NCBI GenBank assembly: GCA_963761985.1
Contig: CAVXIT010000004.1
Span: 62,001-126,000 of the forward strand
Reading direction: 5' to 3'
DNA length: 64,000 bases
Source: JACCTH01 sp963761985
GTDB lineage: Bacteria; Actinomycetota; Acidimicrobiia; Spongiisociales; ZC4RG35
Below, in pieces: positions 25,597-34,637 of the stretch. A program made the position numbers and the translations under genes. Each line of letters starts with the position of its first letter. The first letter of the stretch is position 1. The notes below the pieces were generated by a model. That model was not told the origin of the DNA and searched no databases. It worked only from the letters and a program-made list of their open reading frames with translations.

Positions 25597-26156
25597 AACG
25601 GATCGTCTCCTTCCTGTCCGCTGGGGAAGTGGTGGGTTTGCCGACAGATACCGTCTATGGCATCGCCGCCGATCCGACTTCGAAGTCTGCGGTGGGCAAG
25701 CTGTTTGCGATCAAGGGAAGAGGGCTTGGCAAGCCAATCGGCCTCCTGGTCGGAAGCCGGGCAGAGGCAGCCGAGCTGGTCCACCTACCTTCCTATGCCT
25801 TGGAGTGGGCTGAGCGCCATTGGCCGGGTCCGCTCAACCTGGTGGCCACACCCTTGGTCAACCTCGAGATCGGAACCCGCGACTCGCTCGCCGTTCGCGT
25901 GCCTGCCCATGAGACCACCCTCGCAATTCTTGGCGCCTTTGGACCGCTGGCGGTGACGAGCGCCAACCGCAGCGGCGAGGCGGAATCGCTCACCGACCTC
26001 GCGGCCCGGGAACTGTTGGGCGACGAAGTCGCGCTCTATGTCCCGGGCGAATGTCCCGGGGGCCAGGCATCCACAACCGTTGACGTGCGCGGAGCAGGAC
26101 CGACTCTCCTCCGCCGTGGCCCGTTAAGACTTGAAGGGCTTGTTCTGAGCCCCTGA
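25587..26156 (+). CDS. tsaC: threonylcarbamoyl-AMP synthase (TsaC/Sua5/YrdC)
   Basis: A 189-residue YrdC-domain enzyme that makes threonylcarbamoyl-AMP from Thr, bicarbonate and ATP for t6A37 tRNA modification. Motifs: GLPTDTVYGIAADP, KGRGLGKPIGLLV (substrate-binding KxR region), LAVRVPAH and VTSANRSGE. It has no C-terminal Sua5 domain. ATG 25587 lies inside the end of prmC; the prmC-tsaC order is widespread. Confidence 0.95.
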   Translation: MDLERIVSFLSAGEVVGLPTDTVYGIAADPTSKSAVGKLFAIKGRGLGKPIGLLVGSRAEAAELVHLPSYALEWAERHWPGPLNLVATPLVNLEIGTRDSLAVRVPAHETTLAILGAFGPLAVTSANRSGEAESLTDLAARELLGDEVALYVPGECPGGQASTTVDVRGAGPTLLRRGPLRLEGLVLSP

Positions 26157-26189
26157 CCCCCTCCTTGGGTTGCAGTTAACCTCCGACCG

Positions 26190-27455
26190 ATGACTGACAT
26201 GCGGGCGATTGAGCAGGTCGACCCTCAAATTGCGGACCTGATACGGCGCGATGTCGAGCGACAGAACACGCACATCCATCTGATCGCCTCGGAGAATTTC
26301 GCCTCGCCGGCGGTGATGGCAGCCTCGGGTTCGGTTTTCACCAATAAGTACGCCGAGGGCTATCCAGGGAAGCGGTATTACGAGGGCTGCGAGGTGGTCG
26401 ATGACATGGAGTCTCTGGCAATTGCACGCGCCAAGTCACTCTTCGGCGCCGAACACGCCAACGTCCAACCCCACTCCGGAGCTCAGGCCAACATGGGGGT
26501 CTACTTCTCCCTGATCAAACCGGGCGACACGGTGCTGGGGATGCGACTCGATCACGGTGGCCATCTCACCCACGGCTCCCCCGTCAACTTCTCGGGTCTC
26601 TATTACAACGTCGTTGCCTATGGCGTCGACCCGGACTCCGAGATCATCGACATGGACGAGGTCGAGCGCCTGGCCAAAGAGCACCGGCCGAAGATTCTTC
26701 TTGCCGGATATTCGGCCTACTCGCGCAAGCTCGACTACGAGCGATTTCGTCAGATCGCCGACGACGTCGAAGCAATCTTCATGGTCGACGCGGCTCACTT
26801 CATCGGTCTGGTTGCCGGCAAGGCCTATCCCAATCCGGTACCGCATGCCGACGTTGTCTCCGCCACGACGCACAAGGCTTTGCGGGGCCCACGCGGCGGT
26901 CTGATTCTCGCCAGCGCCAAGTTCGGATCGCAGATGGACAAGGCTGTCTTCCCAAACGTCCAGGGCGGCCCGATCATGAGCCAGATCGCGGCGAAGGCCG
27001 TGTGCTTTCGGGAAGCAGCCAGCAAGGAATTCGAGGCTTACGCACAGCAGATCGTCGCCAACGCGGCGGCGATGTCTTCCCGGCTCCAGGACGAAGGAGT
27101 GAGAGTCGTCTCGGGCGGCACCGACAATCACCTGCTCCTGGCCGACCTCCGCTCGGTCGATCGCGAGCTCACCGGCAAGGACGCCGCCCGGAAGCTGAAC
27201 GAGATCGGCATCACCCTCAACTTCAACACGATTCCCAACGATCCGCGACCCCCTTCTAGGGCCAGCGGACTGCGAATGGGCACCCCAGCCATGACCACGA
27301 TGGGGATGAGGGAAGCGGAAGCCACCGAGGTGGCAGGCTTGATCGCCCAGGCGTTGCGGGCTGAAGGGTCAGAACTCGAGACCCTCGGGTCGAGAGTGCG
27401 CGAGCTGGCTGCGGCATTTCCTCCCTATCCGAACGATTTCGCCGGCCACGTGTGA
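26190..27455 (+). CDS. glyA: serine hydroxymethyltransferase
   Basis: PLP enzyme interconverting serine and glycine with tetrahydrofolate, the main source of one-carbon units. The 421-residue protein has HLIASENFASPAVMAA, NKYAEGYPGKRYYEGCE, the PLP lysine in TTHKALRGPRGG, and the C-terminal EVAGLIAQAL. It stands alone between tsaC and the ATP synthase operon. A Rex-like site lies just after its stop, and is more likely to serve atp than glyA. Confidence 0.97.
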   Translation: MTDMRAIEQVDPQIADLIRRDVERQNTHIHLIASENFASPAVMAASGSVFTNKYAEGYPGKRYYEGCEVVDDMESLAIARAKSLFGAEHANVQPHSGAQANMGVYFSLIKPGDTVLGMRLDHGGHLTHGSPVNFSGLYYNVVAYGVDPDSEIIDMDEVERLAKEHRPKILLAGYSAYSRKLDYERFRQIADDVEAIFMVDAAHFIGLVAGKAYPNPVPHADVVSATTHKALRGPRGGLILASAKFGSQMDKAVFPNVQGGPIMSQIAAKAVCFREAASKEFEAYAQQIVANAAAMSSRLQDEGVRVVSGGTDNHLLLADLRSVDRELTGKDAARKLNEIGITLNFNTIPNDPRPPSRASGLRMGTPAMTTMGMREAEATEVAGLIAQALRAEGSELETLGSRVRELAAAFPPYPNDFAGHV

Positions 27456-27466
27456 GGCTCTAGGCT

Positions 27467-27484
27467 TTGTGAAAAGATTCACAA
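27467..27484 (+). promoter_or_regulatory. Rex-type operator candidate at the head of the ATP synthase operon
   Basis: Perfect inverted repeat TTGTGAA-AAGA-TTCACAA, ending one base before the first ATG of the operon (27486). The flanks (CTT before, GAT after) are identical to those of the site at 10681-10698. It matches the Rex consensus. In Streptomyces, Rex is reported to control respiratory and ATP synthase genes, which supports the reading. No ribosome site fits between operator and ATG, so the first gene may be read from a leaderless mRNA. Confidence 0.75.
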
Positions 27485-27485
27485 G

Positions 27486-27740
27486 ATGAGCGAGAGAGGC
27501 AACCCGCTGCACAAGACCGAATCTGGAACCGCACAAGCGGCCGCGGGTGGCTGGACAGCATCCGGATCATTCCTGGGATCGATTCTCTCTGGGACTCTCC
27601 TCGGCTATCTCGTTGACCTCTGGCTGAACACCCGCCCCTGGTTCATCGTCATCGGGATCATCGCCGGGTCATATGCCGGTTTTGTGACGATGTGGAACCT
27701 GGCCAAGAAAGCGGACGAGCCCCAACGGAGTCGGTCGTGA
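27486..27740 (+). CDS. AtpZ/AtpI-family ATP synthase assembly protein
   Basis: An 84-residue membrane protein with two hydrophobic segments (about 24-46 and 51-70) and the GSFLGSILSGTLLGYLVDL and FIVIGIIAGSYAGF patterns of the AtpZ family. These are small proteins encoded at the start of atp operons and thought to assist assembly or Mg/Ca transport. Its stop overlaps the GTG of the next gene (GTGA). No Shine-Dalgarno precedes its ATG, which abuts the Rex-like operator. Confidence 0.85.
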   Translation: MSERGNPLHKTESGTAQAAAGGWTASGSFLGSILSGTLLGYLVDLWLNTRPWFIVIGIIAGSYAGFVTMWNLAKKADEPQRSRS

Positions 27741-28165
27741 CGCAGATGGTCCCGCCTTCGGCAAACGTCCCGGTGGAAGCGATCATCGCCCGGCACACGG
27801 TCGCCCGGGGAATTTATTTGGCTCCCATCGTGATCGGCCTCGGGTGGGCATTGCGCGGAGCCGATGGCGCCTTCGCTGCCAGCCTCGGATTGCTCATCGT
27901 CCTCGGCGACCTCTACCTGGCGGGAAAGCTCCTCAGCCTGGCCATTCGGCGATCTCTCGTTATGTATCATGCCGCCGCCCTGATCGGCTTTGTGCTGCGG
28001 ATGGGCCTCATTGCGGGGACGATGCTGTTGGTAGTGCGCTTTCTTCAAATCGACAGGGTTGCGTTCGGGATCTCGGCAGTGGTTTGCTACCTGGTGCTGG
28101 TCACCCTCGAAGCGATCTCGGTAGTACGAGGTCGAGAAAGGAACTTGGATTGGTCGGGCTCATAG
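27737..28165 (+). CDS. atpI: ATP synthase protein I-like membrane protein
   Basis: A 142-residue protein with about four membrane segments, encoded between atpZ and atpB as AtpI usually is. It contains RHTVARGIYLAPIVIGLGWA, FAASLGLLIVLGDLYLAGKLL and FVLRMGLIAGTMLLVV. AtpI helps assemble the c-ring in other bacteria. The start GTG 27737 is inside the previous stop (GTGA). Sequence is diverged, so the assignment depends on topology and position. Confidence 0.75.
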   Translation: MTQMVPPSANVPVEAIIARHTVARGIYLAPIVIGLGWALRGADGAFAASLGLLIVLGDLYLAGKLLSLAIRRSLVMYHAAALIGFVLRMGLIAGTMLLVVRFLQIDRVAFGISAVVCYLVLVTLEAISVVRGRERNLDWSGS

Positions 28166-28971
28166 CCGCGGTTCATCACGAGTGCGACGTCGTCAACGAG
28201 GTGGTTTGCGTACCCGAGGACGTCAAGACCCTTTTCGAGTTCAAAGAACCCTGGTTCACGATCGGGCCGGTCAACTTCACCCGAACGTCGTTCCTGTTCC
28301 TGCTGGCCGCGTTCATCGTCGTCGCCCTCCTCTTCTTCGGGCTGCGACGCAATCGACTCGTGCCAACCAAGTTCGAAGCGGCTATTCAGAGCCTCGTGGA
28401 GTTCGTGCGCGACGGAATCGCCCGCGACATCATTGGACCCGAAGGCGTGAAATATACGCCCTACCTGCTTTCGATCTTCATGCTGATCCTCGTCGGAAAC
28501 TTCTTCGAGCTCACCCCGCTGATCAACTTCCCGATCATGTCGCGGATGGCGATTCCGTTCTTTCTTTCGCTGGTGACCTACTTCATCTTCGTCATCGTTG
28601 GATTTGCGAAGAACGGCATCTCGTACGTCACCGCCATCGTGTGGCCGAAATCGGTTCCCATCGCCCTGCGCCCGCTAGTTGGTCTGATTGAGTTTGTCTC
28701 AACGTTCGCACTCAGGCCGCTGACCCTGGCGGTGCGGTTGTTCGCCAACATGGTGGCTGGCCATCTGATGCTTTCGCTGCTCCTGGGTTCCGGCGTGGCC
28801 TTTGTCTTGGCCGTGGGAGAAATCGGACCAAAGGCGGGGATCGGAATCTTCTGGTTCGCCTTCGGCCTCTTCATCTTCTTTTTTGAGATCGTCGTCGCCA
28901 GCTTGCAGGCCTACGTGTTCACCCTGCTGTCGGCGGTCTATATCCAGTCTTCAATACACCCAGAGCACTAG
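28150..28971 (+). CDS. atpB: ATP synthase subunit a
   Basis: The proton-channel subunit of Fo, 273 residues from TTG 28150. AAAGGA sits about seven bases upstream, and a GTG at 28201 is the next alternative. The last helices carry the essential Arg in LTLAVRLFANMVAGHL and the conserved FALRPLTLAVR. The terminal helix IVVASLQAYVFTLLSAVYI is typical. It overlaps the end of atpI by 16 bases. Confidence 0.94.
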   Translation: MVGLIAAVHHECDVVNEVVCVPEDVKTLFEFKEPWFTIGPVNFTRTSFLFLLAAFIVVALLFFGLRRNRLVPTKFEAAIQSLVEFVRDGIARDIIGPEGVKYTPYLLSIFMLILVGNFFELTPLINFPIMSRMAIPFFLSLVTYFIFVIVGFAKNGISYVTAIVWPKSVPIALRPLVGLIEFVSTFALRPLTLAVRLFANMVAGHLMLSLLLGSGVAFVLAVGEIGPKAGIGIFWFAFGLFIFFFEIVVASLQAYVFTLLSAVYIQSSIHPEH

Positions 28972-28981
28972 AGGAGGACAG

Positions 28982-29206
28982 ATGGAAGGCAATATCGAGG
29001 AACTGAAGGGAGCGATAGCTCTCATCGGATACGGCCTCGGCGCAATCGGCGGCGGTGTCGGTGTCGGCCTGGTCGTGGGCCAAGCCATCACGGCCATGGC
29101 CCGTCAGCCGGAAATGGCAGGAACCGTCCGAACGACGATGTTCCTGGGTATCGCTTTCACGGAAGCGCTGGCCCTGCTCGGCTTCGTCCTCTTCTTCATC
29201 GCCTAA
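28982..29206 (+). CDS. atpE: ATP synthase subunit c
   Basis: The rotor-ring subunit, 74 residues, two helices. The first has a Gly-rich face (GAIGGGVGVGLVVGQA), then the polar loop ARQPE, and the second helix carries the ion-binding Glu in GIAFTEALALLG. Glu is followed by Ala, not Ser or Thr, which suggests proton rather than sodium coupling. AGGAGG precedes ATG 28982. Confidence 0.96.
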   Translation: MEGNIEELKGAIALIGYGLGAIGGGVGVGLVVGQAITAMARQPEMAGTVRTTMFLGIAFTEALALLGFVLFFIA

Positions 29207-29215
29207 GGGGTATTC

Positions 29216-29767
29216 GTGCGAACCAGTCTGCAATTGGCGATTTTGGCTCAGGAAGAGGCGGAAAGCGGATCCAACCTTTCCTTGGTGCTGCCGGAGACCA
29301 ATGAGCTGATCGCGGGCATCGTTTCCTTCCTCATCGTCTTCTTTTTTGTCTGGAAGTGGGCCCTACCAGCGATCAATCGAACTCTGGAAGCTCGCCAGAA
29401 GGCGATCACCGGGAAGCTGGAAGATGCCGAGAACGCCAAGGACGAAGCCGAGAAACTTCGCAAGGATTACGAGCAGCAGATCGCCGAGGCGCGAAACAAG
29501 GGCAACCAGCTCATCGAAGAGGCTCGCACGACCGCTGAGCAAATGAGAACGGACATGATGGCTCGCGCCCAGACCGAGGCCGACAGCATCGTCTCGAAAG
29601 CCCGGGAAGAGGCAGAAGGCGAAAAGTCGCGCGCTTTGAGCGAAGCTCGCCAGGAAGTCGCCAACCTCTCCATCGATCTCGCCGAGAAGGTCGTCGGTCA
29701 GAACCTCGATCGCGAGACCCAGCTCGGTTTGGTCGAGCGCTACATCGCCGAGCTGGAGAAGAAGTAG
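29216..29767 (+). CDS. atpF: ATP synthase subunit b
   Basis: The peripheral stalk, 183 residues. A single N-terminal membrane helix (about 32-50: IAGIVSFLIVFFFVWKWALP) is followed by a long charged coiled coil (RTLEARQKAITGKLEDAENA ...) and a C-terminal delta-binding region ending ERYIAELEKK. GTG start at 29216, 9 bases after atpE. An N-terminal extension of ~30 residues precedes the membrane helix, as in several actinobacteria. Confidence 0.96.
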   Translation: MRTSLQLAILAQEEAESGSNLSLVLPETNELIAGIVSFLIVFFFVWKWALPAINRTLEARQKAITGKLEDAENAKDEAEKLRKDYEQQIAEARNKGNQLIEEARTTAEQMRTDMMARAQTEADSIVSKAREEAEGEKSRALSEARQEVANLSIDLAEKVVGQNLDRETQLGLVERYIAELEKK

Positions 29768-30331
29768 GTGAACGAGGGGGGCTCGGTGACCGACAACGGC
29801 CGGATCGGAGGATACGCCTCTGCGCTATTCGATCTGGCGACGGCCGAGGGCGCGAACGAGCGGACCGAACGCGAGCTGCACACGATCTCCCAAGCGCTTG
29901 CTAAGTCCGACGAGCTGCGTGATGCACTCACCAACCTGCAGCTGCCCGCTGATCGCAAACAGGCGATTATCGACGACCTCCTCGGGAGCCGCGCCTCGGA
30001 TCTAGTGCGCGGACTCGTTTCGTTCATCGTTGGACAGGGGCGGGGTTCAGACCTCTCTGCGATCGTCGATGAGTTCATCGCCAAGTCGGCCGCTTCGCGT
30101 TCGAAAGCCGTGGCTGAGATCCGCTCGGCGATTCCTCTTGACCAGGCGACGATCGACCGGTTGACGCGGGCGCTTTCCCAGGCGACAGGCAAGGAACTGG
30201 AGGTGCGCTCGGTGGTTGACCCGGATGTGATCGGAGGGATAGTCGCCAAAGTCGGTGACACGGTTTTTGACGGTTCCGTCGCTCGCCGTCTTTCGTCGGT
30301 GCGCCAGGCCTTAAAGACAACCGTTCGATGA
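29768..30331 (+). CDS. atpH: ATP synthase subunit delta
   Basis: The delta subunit (OSCP) linking the alpha3beta3 head to the b stalk, 187 residues. It has the N-terminal helical domain (RIGGYASALFDLATAEG, LRDALTNLQLPADRKQAII) and a C-terminal beta region (LEVRSVVDPDVIGGIVAKVG). It follows atpF without a gap; the start is GTG 29768. Confidence 0.95.
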   Translation: MNEGGSVTDNGRIGGYASALFDLATAEGANERTERELHTISQALAKSDELRDALTNLQLPADRKQAIIDDLLGSRASDLVRGLVSFIVGQGRGSDLSAIVDEFIAKSAASRSKAVAEIRSAIPLDQATIDRLTRALSQATGKELEVRSVVDPDVIGGIVAKVGDTVFDGSVARRLSSVRQALKTTVR

Positions 30332-30353
30332 CCAGGAATTTGAGGAGCCGATC

Positions 30354-31889
30354 ATGGCCGAGTTGACCATTTCCCCCGAAGACATCACCTCCAGCCTGCG
30401 CGAGCGTCTCGCCGATTGGAAGCCAGAGCTAGAGGAAGAAACGGTTGGCTATGTCACCGCAATCGCTGACGGTGTTGCCCGGGTCAAGGGTCTGCCGAAC
30501 GTCATGGCATCAGAGCTCCTCGAGTTTCCCGGAGGTCTAATCGGCGTCGCTCTCAACATTGACGAAGACGACCTCGGTGTGGTGTTGATGGGCGAGGCCT
30601 CTCACATCGAAGAGGGGGCAACCGTCAAGCAAACCGGCAATGTGCTGTCGGTTCCGGTCGGTGATGCGGTACTCGGACGGGTGATCGACTCCCTTGGCAA
30701 CCCGCTCGACGGGAAGGGACCGATCAACACGGACGAACGCCGATTGCTCGAGACCCAGGCGCCGACGGTGGTGCAACGTCAGCCCGTCAAAGAACCTTTG
30801 CAAACCGGGATCAAAGCTGTCGACTCGATGACGCCGATCGGTCGCGGGCAGCGCCAGCTCATCATCGGCGACCGCCAGACCGGGAAGACCGCAATCCTGA
30901 TTGACACGATCATCAACCAGAAGCAGTACTGGGGCACCGACCGGGCGGTCAAGTGCATCTACGTCGCGATCGGGCAGAAAGCCTCGACCGTGGCGGAGGT
31001 GGTGGACGTTCTCACCCGCGAGGGCGCCATGGAATACACGGTCATAGTCACGTCACCCGCCTCCGACCCGGCCGCGCTGCAGATGTACGCGCCATACGCC
31101 GGTTCAGCTCTCGGGCAGCACTGGATGTACAAGGGCGAGCATGCCTTGATCATGTTCGATGACCTTTCCAAGCAGGCCGTGGCCTATCGCGAGATTTCCT
31201 TGCTGCTCCGCCGTCCCCCGGGCCGTGAGGCATACCCGGGTGATGTGTTCTACCTCCATAGCCGCCTCTTGGAGCGCTGCGCCAAGCTCTCCGACGAGTT
31301 GGGAGCCGGCTCGCTCACCGGTTTGCCAGTCATCGAAACCAAGGCCAACGACGTCTCTGCCTATATCCCGACGAATGTGATCTCGATCACCGATGGCCAG
31401 TGCTTTCTCGAGACCGACCTCTTCTATCAGGGGATTAGGCCTGCGATCAACGCCGGCATCTCGGTGTCCCGCGTCGGAGGCAATGCGCAAGTGAAGGCGA
31501 TGAGAAAGATTGCCGGCCCGCTGCGACTCAACCTGGCCCAGTTCCGCGAGCTCGCCGCGTTTGCCGAGTTCGGCTCCGAGCTCGATGCGACGTCCCTCGC
31601 CCAACTTGAGCGCGGGCGGCGCGTTGTTGAGGTCCTCAAACAGGGTCAATTCGACCCGGTGCCAGTCTCCGAGCAAATAGTGGCCATCTATGCGGTGACG
31701 AACGGCTTGATGGACAAAGTGAAGGTTGTAGACGTCCACCGATTCGAGATCGGTTTGCGCCAGCACGTGGCCGCTCGCTATGGCGACATTCTCGATCACA
31801 TCGAGCAGACCGGTGAGATTGCCGACGAGGAGCGCCTCAAGGAAGCGATCGCTTCGTACGCCGAAAGCTTCGAGACGTCGGATAAGTAG
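30354..31889 (+). CDS. atpA: ATP synthase subunit alpha
   Basis: The non-catalytic nucleotide-binding subunit of F1, 511 residues. P-loop GDRQTGKTAI, then the DELSEED-analogue and Arg finger region (SVSRVGGNAQVKAM), and FAEFGSELDATSLAQLERG. Full length with no anomalies. GAGG lies upstream of ATG 30354. Confidence 0.98.
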   Translation: MAELTISPEDITSSLRERLADWKPELEEETVGYVTAIADGVARVKGLPNVMASELLEFPGGLIGVALNIDEDDLGVVLMGEASHIEEGATVKQTGNVLSVPVGDAVLGRVIDSLGNPLDGKGPINTDERRLLETQAPTVVQRQPVKEPLQTGIKAVDSMTPIGRGQRQLIIGDRQTGKTAILIDTIINQKQYWGTDRAVKCIYVAIGQKASTVAEVVDVLTREGAMEYTVIVTSPASDPAALQMYAPYAGSALGQHWMYKGEHALIMFDDLSKQAVAYREISLLLRRPPGREAYPGDVFYLHSRLLERCAKLSDELGAGSLTGLPVIETKANDVSAYIPTNVISITDGQCFLETDLFYQGIRPAINAGISVSRVGGNAQVKAMRKIAGPLRLNLAQFRELAAFAEFGSELDATSLAQLERGRRVVEVLKQGQFDPVPVSEQIVAIYAVTNGLMDKVKVVDVHRFEIGLRQHVAARYGDILDHIEQTGEIADEERLKEAIASYAESFETSDK

Positions 31890-31899
31890 GGGTTGACCG

Positions 31900-32781
31900 A
31901 TGGCAAGCGCCGAACTTCGTGACACTCGGCGGAGGATCCGCAGCGTCCAGGCAACGCAAAAGATCACCCGCGCTATGGAGTTGATCGCTGCCTCCCGGAT
32001 CCCCAAAGCCAGTGCCCGCGTCGTGGCTTCCAAGCCCTACACGGCCAAGCTCATCGAGGTCATCCAAAACCTCGGTGCAGCCGGGGCAGGATCCGATCAC
32101 ATCCTGGCGGAACGGCGCGACGTAAAGACCGTGGGGGTGCTGGTCGTGACCTCCGATCGGGGCCTCGCCGGTGCGTACGCCTCGACGATCATCCGGATGG
32201 CAGAACAGCGGATCATCGATCTTCGGCGCGAAGGCAAGGAAATCCGAATCTTCGCTGTTGGCAAAAAAGCGCAGGGATATTTCCGTTACCGCGGCTATCG
32301 GATCGAGCGAGCGTTCCTCGGTGTCACCGACACTCCCGGTTACGGCGATGCCCGCGCGTTGGGCGACGCGGTGATGAGTTCGTTTGCCTCGGGCGAGATC
32401 GACTCAGTAGAGGCGTTTTTCACTCGCTTTCAGTCAGCGGCGACTCAGCAGGCTGCTCGTTACGACCTCCTCCCGATCGAGCAACCCGCCAAGGAAGAAG
32501 GCACCGCAACGGTTTCCTATAACTACGAGCCATCCCCGGCCGAGATTCTCGATCGACTGCTGCCCCGCTATATCGAGGCCATTCTTTTCAATGTGCTGCT
32601 CGAAGCATCCGCCTCCGAGCATTCAGCTCGCCGGCGAGCGATGAAGGCGGCCACCGACAACGCCGACGAATTGATCAGAAGCTTGACCATTTCCGCTAAC
32701 CGGGCCCGGCAGGCAGAGATCACCACCGAGATTTCCGAGATCGTGGGTGGCGCCGAAGCATTGACCGCCGCCCGCCGATGA
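31900..32781 (+). CDS. atpG: ATP synthase subunit gamma
   Basis: The central rotor shaft, 293 residues, with long N- and C-terminal helices (RDTRRRIRSVQATQKITRAM; AMKAATDNADELIRSLTI ... NRARQAEITTEISEIVGGAE). The Rossmann-like middle domain includes VTSDRGLAGAYAS. Typical length for an actinobacterial gamma subunit. Confidence 0.97.
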   Translation: MASAELRDTRRRIRSVQATQKITRAMELIAASRIPKASARVVASKPYTAKLIEVIQNLGAAGAGSDHILAERRDVKTVGVLVVTSDRGLAGAYASTIIRMAEQRIIDLRREGKEIRIFAVGKKAQGYFRYRGYRIERAFLGVTDTPGYGDARALGDAVMSSFASGEIDSVEAFFTRFQSAATQQAARYDLLPIEQPAKEEGTATVSYNYEPSPAEILDRLLPRYIEAILFNVLLEASASEHSARRRAMKAATDNADELIRSLTISANRARQAEITTEISEIVGGAEALTAARR

Positions 32782-32801
32782 CCGCATTAAGGAGCACGTA
32801 G

Positions 32802-34272
32802 ATGGCCACGCAGACCCAATCGACTCAGGCGCAAGAGAATCCAGCCAAAACGAATCAGGCTCACCCATCTCGGACGCATCGTGAAGGTGGCGGGGCCGGT
32901 GATCGACGTCGAGTTTCCGCCCGATGGCCTGCCGGAGCTGTTCTTTGCGCTCGAAGTCGACATCACGATCGGTGGCGACAAGAAAACGGTCAAGGCCGAA
33001 ACCGCACAGCATCTGGGCGGCAATAAGGTGCGGGCGATTGCGCTGGCCCCCACCGACGGTCTGGTTCGGGGGGCCGAGGTACGAAACCTCGGTGAACCGA
33101 TCACGGTGCCGGTGGGCGACCAGACCCTTGGTCACCTCTTCAACGTCTGGGGCGACGCACTCGATGCGCCCGACAAGGTCTTTGGCGAGCCCCGCTGGCC
33201 GATTCATCGCCAGCCCCCTCCTTTCGAGGACGTTGCTCCACAGAAGGAGATCTTCGAGACCGGGATCAAGGTCCTCGACCTCATCTGTCCCTATCTCCAG
33301 GGTGGAAAGATCGGCCTCTTCGGCGGTGCGGGCGTCGGCAAGACAGTCTTGATCCAGGAGATGATCCGCCGGGTAGCCCAGCAGCACGGCGGGGTCTCCG
33401 TGTTCGCCGGTGTCGGAGAGCGCACCCGGGAAGGCAACGACCTCTACCTCGAGATGACCGAGTCGGGGGTGATTGAGAAGGCGGCCCTGGTCTTCGGACA
33501 GATGGACGAGCCGCCGGGTGTCCGGCTCCGAGTCGCGCTCTCTGCCCTGACGATGGCCGAGTACTTCCGCGACGTCCAGCGCCAGGACGTGCTGCTGTTC
33601 ATCGACAACATCTTCCGCTTCACTCAGGCCGGTTCGGAGGTCTCGACTCTGCTCGGCCGGATGCCCTCGGCGGTGGGATACCAGCCGACGCTGGCTGGCG
33701 AGATGGGCGCCCTCCAGGAACGGATCACATCGCTCAAGGGGCGATCGATCACTTCGCTGCAGGCGATCTACGTTCCCGCCGACGACATCACCGACCCGGC
33801 TCCACACACTGCCTTCGCCCACCTCGACGCGACGACGGTGCTGTCCCGGCCATTGACCGCACTCGGGATCTACCCGGCAGTAGATCCGCTCGACTCGACC
33901 AGCCGCGCCCTCGACCCCCAGGTCGTGGGCGAAGAGCACTACAACACGGCAGTTGAAGTGCAGAGGGTGTTGCAGCGGTACAAAGACCTCACCGACATCA
34001 TCGCCATCCTCGGTATGGACGAGCTCTCCGAAGAGGACAAGCTCACGGTCAACCGCGCTCGCCGCATCCAGCGGTTCTTCGCCCAGCCCATGTTTGTGGC
34101 CGAGCAATTCACCGGCCAGGCAGGCGTTTATACCCCACGCGAGGAAACCATTTCGTCCTTTCGCTCGATCCTCAACGGAGAAATGGATCAGTATCCCGAG
34201 CAAGCGTTCTACATGGTCGGCGATGCCGACGATGTCGCAGCCAAGGCTCGCGAGCTCGAAAAGGCGAACTGA
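32802..34272 (+). CDS. atpD: ATP synthase subunit beta, apparent +1 frameshift near N-terminus
   Basis: The catalytic F1 subunit. ATG 32802 follows AAGGAG with good spacing and opens MATQTQSTQAQENPAKTNQ. The frame then shifts by +1 between about 32853 and 32871 to give LTHLGRIVKVAGPVIDVEF, the start of the beta-barrel. After that the frame is intact: P-loop GGAGVGKTVL, VGERTREGNDLYLEM, DNIFRFTQAGSEVS, LQAIYVPADDITDPAP and the DELSEEDKL motif. Starting at GTG 32881 instead would remove the leader and part of the first strand and lacks a ribosome site. As the operon is otherwise whole, a base-insertion error is the simplest explanation. Confidence 0.94.
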
Positions 34273-34637
34273 TGGCCAAGCCTTTTCGGGTGGACGTGGT
34301 TTCGCCCGAAGCCACGATCTGGTCGGGAGAGGCGACCTTCATCCTGGCCCGCACGCCGGAAGGGGAGATGGGAATTCTCGCCGATCATGAGGCGACGCTG
34401 GCTTCGCTCGTCACCTCGGCAGTCGAGGTGGAAGGCGTTGACGGCACCCGCACGATCATCGGAGTGCACGGCGGCTTTCTCCAGGTTGTGAACAATCAGG
34501 TGACCCTCCTCACCGATCGGGCCCAAATCACCGTCGGAACAAAGGAACAAGCCGCCGAATTGGCGGCGACGCTGGCCGTCGAAGGAGAGGACGATCAGTC
34601 GAGTGAGTCGACGAACCGCTCGACCGCCGCGTCATAG
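34272..34637 (+). CDS. atpC: ATP synthase subunit epsilon
   Basis: The inhibitory epsilon subunit, 121 residues: a ten-strand beta domain (FRVDVVSPEATIWSGEATF, GEMGILADHEATLASL, GGFLQVVNNQVTLLTDRAQI) with a short C-terminal helix and a Ser/Thr tail. The C-terminal hairpin is shorter than in E. coli, as usual in Actinobacteria, so inhibition is probably weaker. It shares one base with atpD and overlaps the convergent next gene by 43 bases. Confidence 0.94.
   Translation: MAKPFRVDVVSPEATIWSGEATFILARTPEGEMGILADHEATLASLVTSAVEVEGVDGTRTIIGVHGGFLQVVNNQVTLLTDRAQITVGTKEQAAELAATLAVEGEDDQSSESTNRSTAAS

Noticed and set aside
31104..32033. Antisense reading frame opposite atpA/atpG
   Set aside because: Product has no recognisable domain and lies entirely opposite conserved genes.
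32623..34203. Long antisense reading frame (526 codons) opposite atpD/atpG
   Set aside because: It mirrors strongly conserved ATP synthase genes and has no domain similarity; GC-rich codon bias routinely creates such frames.
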